Shown here in pieces: positions 61,672-64,000 of a DNA stretch of 64,000 nucleotides. The notes under the pieces are model-generated. The model saw only the letters and a list, made by a program, of their open reading frames with translations, searched no databases and was not told the origin of the DNA. Position 1 is the stretch's first letter; every line of letters begins with the position of its first letter. The stretch is from Thiohalomonas denitrificans (GTDB lineage Bacteria > Pseudomonadota > Gammaproteobacteria > Thiohalomonadales > Thiohalomonadaceae). The DNA is taken from positions 199,627 to 263,626 of the forward strand of contig NZ_FMWD01000004.1 in the NCBI RefSeq assembly GCF_900102855.1, written 5' to 3'. A program made the translations under genes and the position numbers.

Positions 61672-63584
61672 TGGCCAAGAGGTTCACCCTCAAGGATCCG
61701 ATTCGTGAAACGCACCTGTTCCGGACCCGGGCGGTAGCGGCAGGCGTACTGTCCGCGCTGCTGGTTTTGGGCCTGCTGGCCAGGCTGGTCCACCTGCAGG
61801 TCCATAACCATGAGCACTTCACGACACTTTCCAACAACAACCGGGTGGCCGTTCAGCCGATTGCACCGACACGCGGACTCATTTTCGATCGCAACGGCGT
61901 GGTGCTGGCGGAAAACCTGCCCACCTACAGTCTGGAGGTGATCCCGGAGCGGGTGGAGGACATGGAGGCGACCCTGGCGGCGCTTCGCAAGCTGATCAAT
62001 GTAGCCGAAACCGATCTGAAGCGGTTTCGCGAGAATGTCAGCCGGAAGCGGCGCTTCGAAGCCATTCCGCTGCGCTTCCAGCTGACCGATGAAGAGGTGG
62101 CGCGGGTCGCGGTCAATCGCCACCGCTTGCCGGGAGTGGAGATCAACTCCCGGCTCACCCGGCACTATCCGCTGGGCGCACTGACTGCGCACGTGGTGGG
62201 TTACGTGGGCCGGATCAACCGACGGGAAATCAATTGCCTGGATCAACAAGAGGGCTGCGGCTTCGAGTGGACCGATGCCTCCAAGGAATTCCTGCAGCGC
62301 TCGAACTACAGCGCCACCGACCGCATCGGCAAGGTGGGCGTGGAAAGAAGCCATGAGGATGCCCTGCATGGAAAGGTAGGGTTCCAGAAAGTGGAGACCA
62401 ACGCACGGGGCCGGGTCCTGCGCGTCCTTGAGCGCACACCGCCGGTCCCTGGGAAGGATCTGCACCTCAACATCGATATCGGGCTGCAGCAGGCGGCGCA
62501 AAACGCCTTTACCGGCGAGCGCGGAGCGCTGGTTGCCATTGAACCGAAAACCGGTGCGGTGCTGGCCCTGGTCAGCGTGCCCAGTTACGACAGCAACCTG
62601 TTCGTGAACGGTATCGATTCGGCAACCTATACGGAACTCTCCCGTTCACTGTTTCAGCCGCTCTTCAACCGGGCCCTGCGCGGCCAGTATCCGCCCGGTT
62701 CGACCACCAAGCCTTTTGTCGGTCTGGCGGGACTGGAGCTGGGAGATGTCGGCCCCGACGACAAGCAGGTGTGCCACGGCCATTACCAGCTGCCGGGTGA
62801 GGAACGGCGCTACCGTGACTGGACGAGGCACGGCCCAGGGGTGGACATGCACCGCTCAATCGTTGAATCGTGTGATGTCTTCTTCTACGACCTGGCACAC
62901 AAACTCGGTATCGATCGACTCTCGGGCTTTCTGAGCCAGTTCGGTTTCGGGCAACCCAGCGGCATCGATATTGGCGGGGAGGCAAGTGGGCTGATGCCCA
63001 CACGGGAGTGGAAGCGCCGCACGCGACAGGAGGTCTGGTATCCCGGCGAAACCCTGATCACCGGCATCGGCCAGGGCTTTACATTGGCCACGCCGCTGCA
63101 GTTGGCTTCGACCACCGCTGCGCTGGCCATTCGCGGACAGCGCATGCAGCCCCAGGTCGTCCGGGCTCTGGAGAATTCGGGTGGCGGTGATCATGAAATC
63201 GTGCCCGCCGTTGCTCTGGAGCCGGTGCACGTCAAGGAGTCCTCCAACTGGGACCGGATCCTTCACGCCATGAAGCAGGTGGTGCATGGCCGCCGCGGGA
63301 CGGCTCGCCGCATCGGTCACGATGCGTCCTACGAGATTGCCGGCAAAACCGGTACAGCCCAGGTGTTCGGCATCGCACAGGATGCGGAATACGTGGAGGA
63401 GGATGTCGTCAAACTGCTCCGCGACCATGCCCTCTTCATCGGTTTCGCGCCGGTGGAGGAGCCGCAGATCGCCATCGGGGTCATCGTTGAAAACGGCGGC
63501 AGCGGCGGAGCTGTAGCCGCGCCCATTGCCCGGCAGGTGATGGATTATCACCTGGTCGGCCGGCAGGAGGAGAAGACGCCGTGA
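61671..63584 (+). CDS. mrdA: Penicillin-binding protein 2
   Basis: A 637-residue class B PBP, the transpeptidase of the elongation machinery. One membrane helix (AAGVLSALLVLGLLARLV), the pedestal domain with APTRGLIFDRNGVVLAEN, then the transpeptidase domain: active Ser in GSTTKPF (SxxK), ESCDVFFYDLA (SxN-type) and AGKTGTAQVFG (KTG). Works with RodA, whose gene overlaps it by four bases. Confidence 0.96.
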   Translation: MAKRFTLKDPIRETHLFRTRAVAAGVLSALLVLGLLARLVHLQVHNHEHFTTLSNNNRVAVQPIAPTRGLIFDRNGVVLAENLPTYSLEVIPERVEDMEATLAALRKLINVAETDLKRFRENVSRKRRFEAIPLRFQLTDEEVARVAVNRHRLPGVEINSRLTRHYPLGALTAHVVGYVGRINRREINCLDQQEGCGFEWTDASKEFLQRSNYSATDRIGKVGVERSHEDALHGKVGFQKVETNARGRVLRVLERTPPVPGKDLHLNIDIGLQQAAQNAFTGERGALVAIEPKTGAVLALVSVPSYDSNLFVNGIDSATYTELSRSLFQPLFNRALRGQYPPGSTTKPFVGLAGLELGDVGPDDKQVCHGHYQLPGEERRYRDWTRHGPGVDMHRSIVESCDVFFYDLAHKLGIDRLSGFLSQFGFGQPSGIDIGGEASGLMPTREWKRRTRQEVWYPGETLITGIGQGFTLATPLQLASTTAALAIRGQRMQPQVVRALENSGGGDHEIVPAVALEPVHVKESSNWDRILHAMKQVVHGRRGTARRIGHDASYEIAGKTGTAQVFGIAQDAEYVEEDVVKLLRDHALFIGFAPVEEPQIAIGVIVENGGSGGAVAAPIARQVMDYHLVGRQEEKTP

Positions 63585-64000
63585 TCCTGGACGCACCCAC
63601 ATCACGCCGGGGGAGCCTGGCAAACCGGCTGCATCTGGACATGCCGCTGCTGATCGGTCTGCTGCTGCTGTCAGGAGTCAGCCTGGCGGTCCTCTACAGT
63701 GTCGACGCCGGACGGGTCGATCAGCAACTGCTGCGACTGGGGCTGGGCTTCGTGGGCATGCTGGTGCTCGCGCAGATCCCGCCGGAGAACTATGTCCGCT
63801 GGACACCCTGGATCTATGCAGCAGCCGTTGCGCTGTTGATTGCCGTGCTGGTGGCAGGGATTGCCGGCAAGGGTGCCCAGCGCTGGATCGGTATCGGCGG
63901 ATTCCGCTTCCAGCCCTCGGAGCTGATGAAGTTGGCGATGCCGATGATGGTGGCCTGGTACCTGAGGGAGGTCTCCCTCCCCCCCGGCCCGAAAAAGATC
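63581..64000 (+). CDS. rodA: Rod shape protein RodA (5' part, runs off window)
   Basis: About 140 residues visible of a SEDS-family peptidoglycan glycosyltransferase. It begins at GTG (63581), overlapping the mrdA TGA as GTGA, with AGGAGGAG upstream. Four membrane helices and the conserved GAQRWIGIGGFRFQPSELMK are present. The remaining two-thirds lie beyond the edge. Confidence 0.93.
   Translation, partial: MILDAPTSRRGSLANRLHLDMPLLIGLLLLSGVSLAVLYSVDAGRVDQQLLRLGLGFVGMLVLAQIPPENYVRWTPWIYAAAVALLIAVLVAGIAGKGAQRWIGIGGFRFQPSELMKLAMPMMVAWYLREVSLPPGPKKI

Overview
This window is 64 kb of GC-rich (roughly 60% by eye) chromosomal DNA. It most likely comes from a free-living gammaproteobacterium of the Chromatiales/Ectothiorhodospiraceae type. 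The order moeB-prmC-prfA-hemA / TPR lipoprotein-lolB-ispE-tRNAGln-prs-rplY-pth-ychF is the arrangement familiar from Pseudomonas and purple-sulfur-type gammaproteobacteria. A full cytochrome c maturation operon, several multihaem cytochromes and sulfur-transfer proteins point to a respiratory, sulfur-handling lifestyle. I cannot name the species.

Layout. (1) 0-8.4 kb, minus strand: a partial ferredoxin/flavin reductase, an HTH protein, a small unknown, a JAMM protease with MoeB, then prmC, prfA and hemA. (2) 8.8-16.4 kb, plus strand: outer-membrane lipoprotein (lolB), isoprenoid (ispE), nucleotide (prs) and translation (rplY, pth, ychF) genes with two tRNAs. (3) 17-26.5 kb: a MASE1 sensor kinase, two small secreted proteins and an exopolysaccharide export set (wzb, wza, wzc, yjbH) without glycosyltransferases. 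(4) 26.8-30.7 kb: a tetrahaem cytochrome, a NapA-like molybdoenzyme and an FNR-type regulator, with a perfect FNR-type palindrome in front of the molybdoenzyme. (5) 31.4-34.9 kb: three envelope lipoproteins (two OmpA-like) and an HD-GYP protein. (6) 35.4-42.7 kb: ccmABCDEFGHI. (7) 43.3-53.7 kb: a continuous 13-gene minus-strand operon described below. (8) 54.3-64 kb: hslO, gatBAC, then mreBCD-mrdA-rodA (rodA runs off the end).

The most unusual locus is region 7. From 53,703 down to 43,254 the genes are a TusA-like protein, a YeeE/YedE transporter, a second TusA, two DsrE-like proteins, a 58-residue protein, a two-domain rhodanese lipoprotein, a pentahaem cytochrome, an 88-residue exported protein, a trihaem cytochrome, an outer-membrane porin, a PAS histidine kinase and a sigma-54 response regulator. 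Gaps between them are at most about 55 bases and several genes overlap. A near-consensus sigma-54 promoter sits just before the first gene, and a perfect 7+3+7 inverted repeat about 100 bases further upstream could be the activator site. The operon therefore encodes its own probable regulator. It joins cytosolic and membrane sulfur (or selenium) carriers to a periplasmic cytochrome chain and an outer-membrane channel, and it lies next to the ccm genes needed to mature the cytochromes. Inverted copies of the same repeat cassette lie on both sides.

The second striking feature is repeat load. At least six dispersed intergenic repeat families occur: a MITE-like element with CGTAGGG(C/T)GCATTCTT ends in about ten places, a BIME-like array at 2.6-3.2 kb, CCACGGGGAACACGGG pairs, GTAGGAGCGGCGGAAGC hairpins, a GTCATTGCGAGG element and a 268-bp inverted-repeat element. 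One MITE-like copy supplies the stop codon of prmC and another separates ccmB from ccmC.
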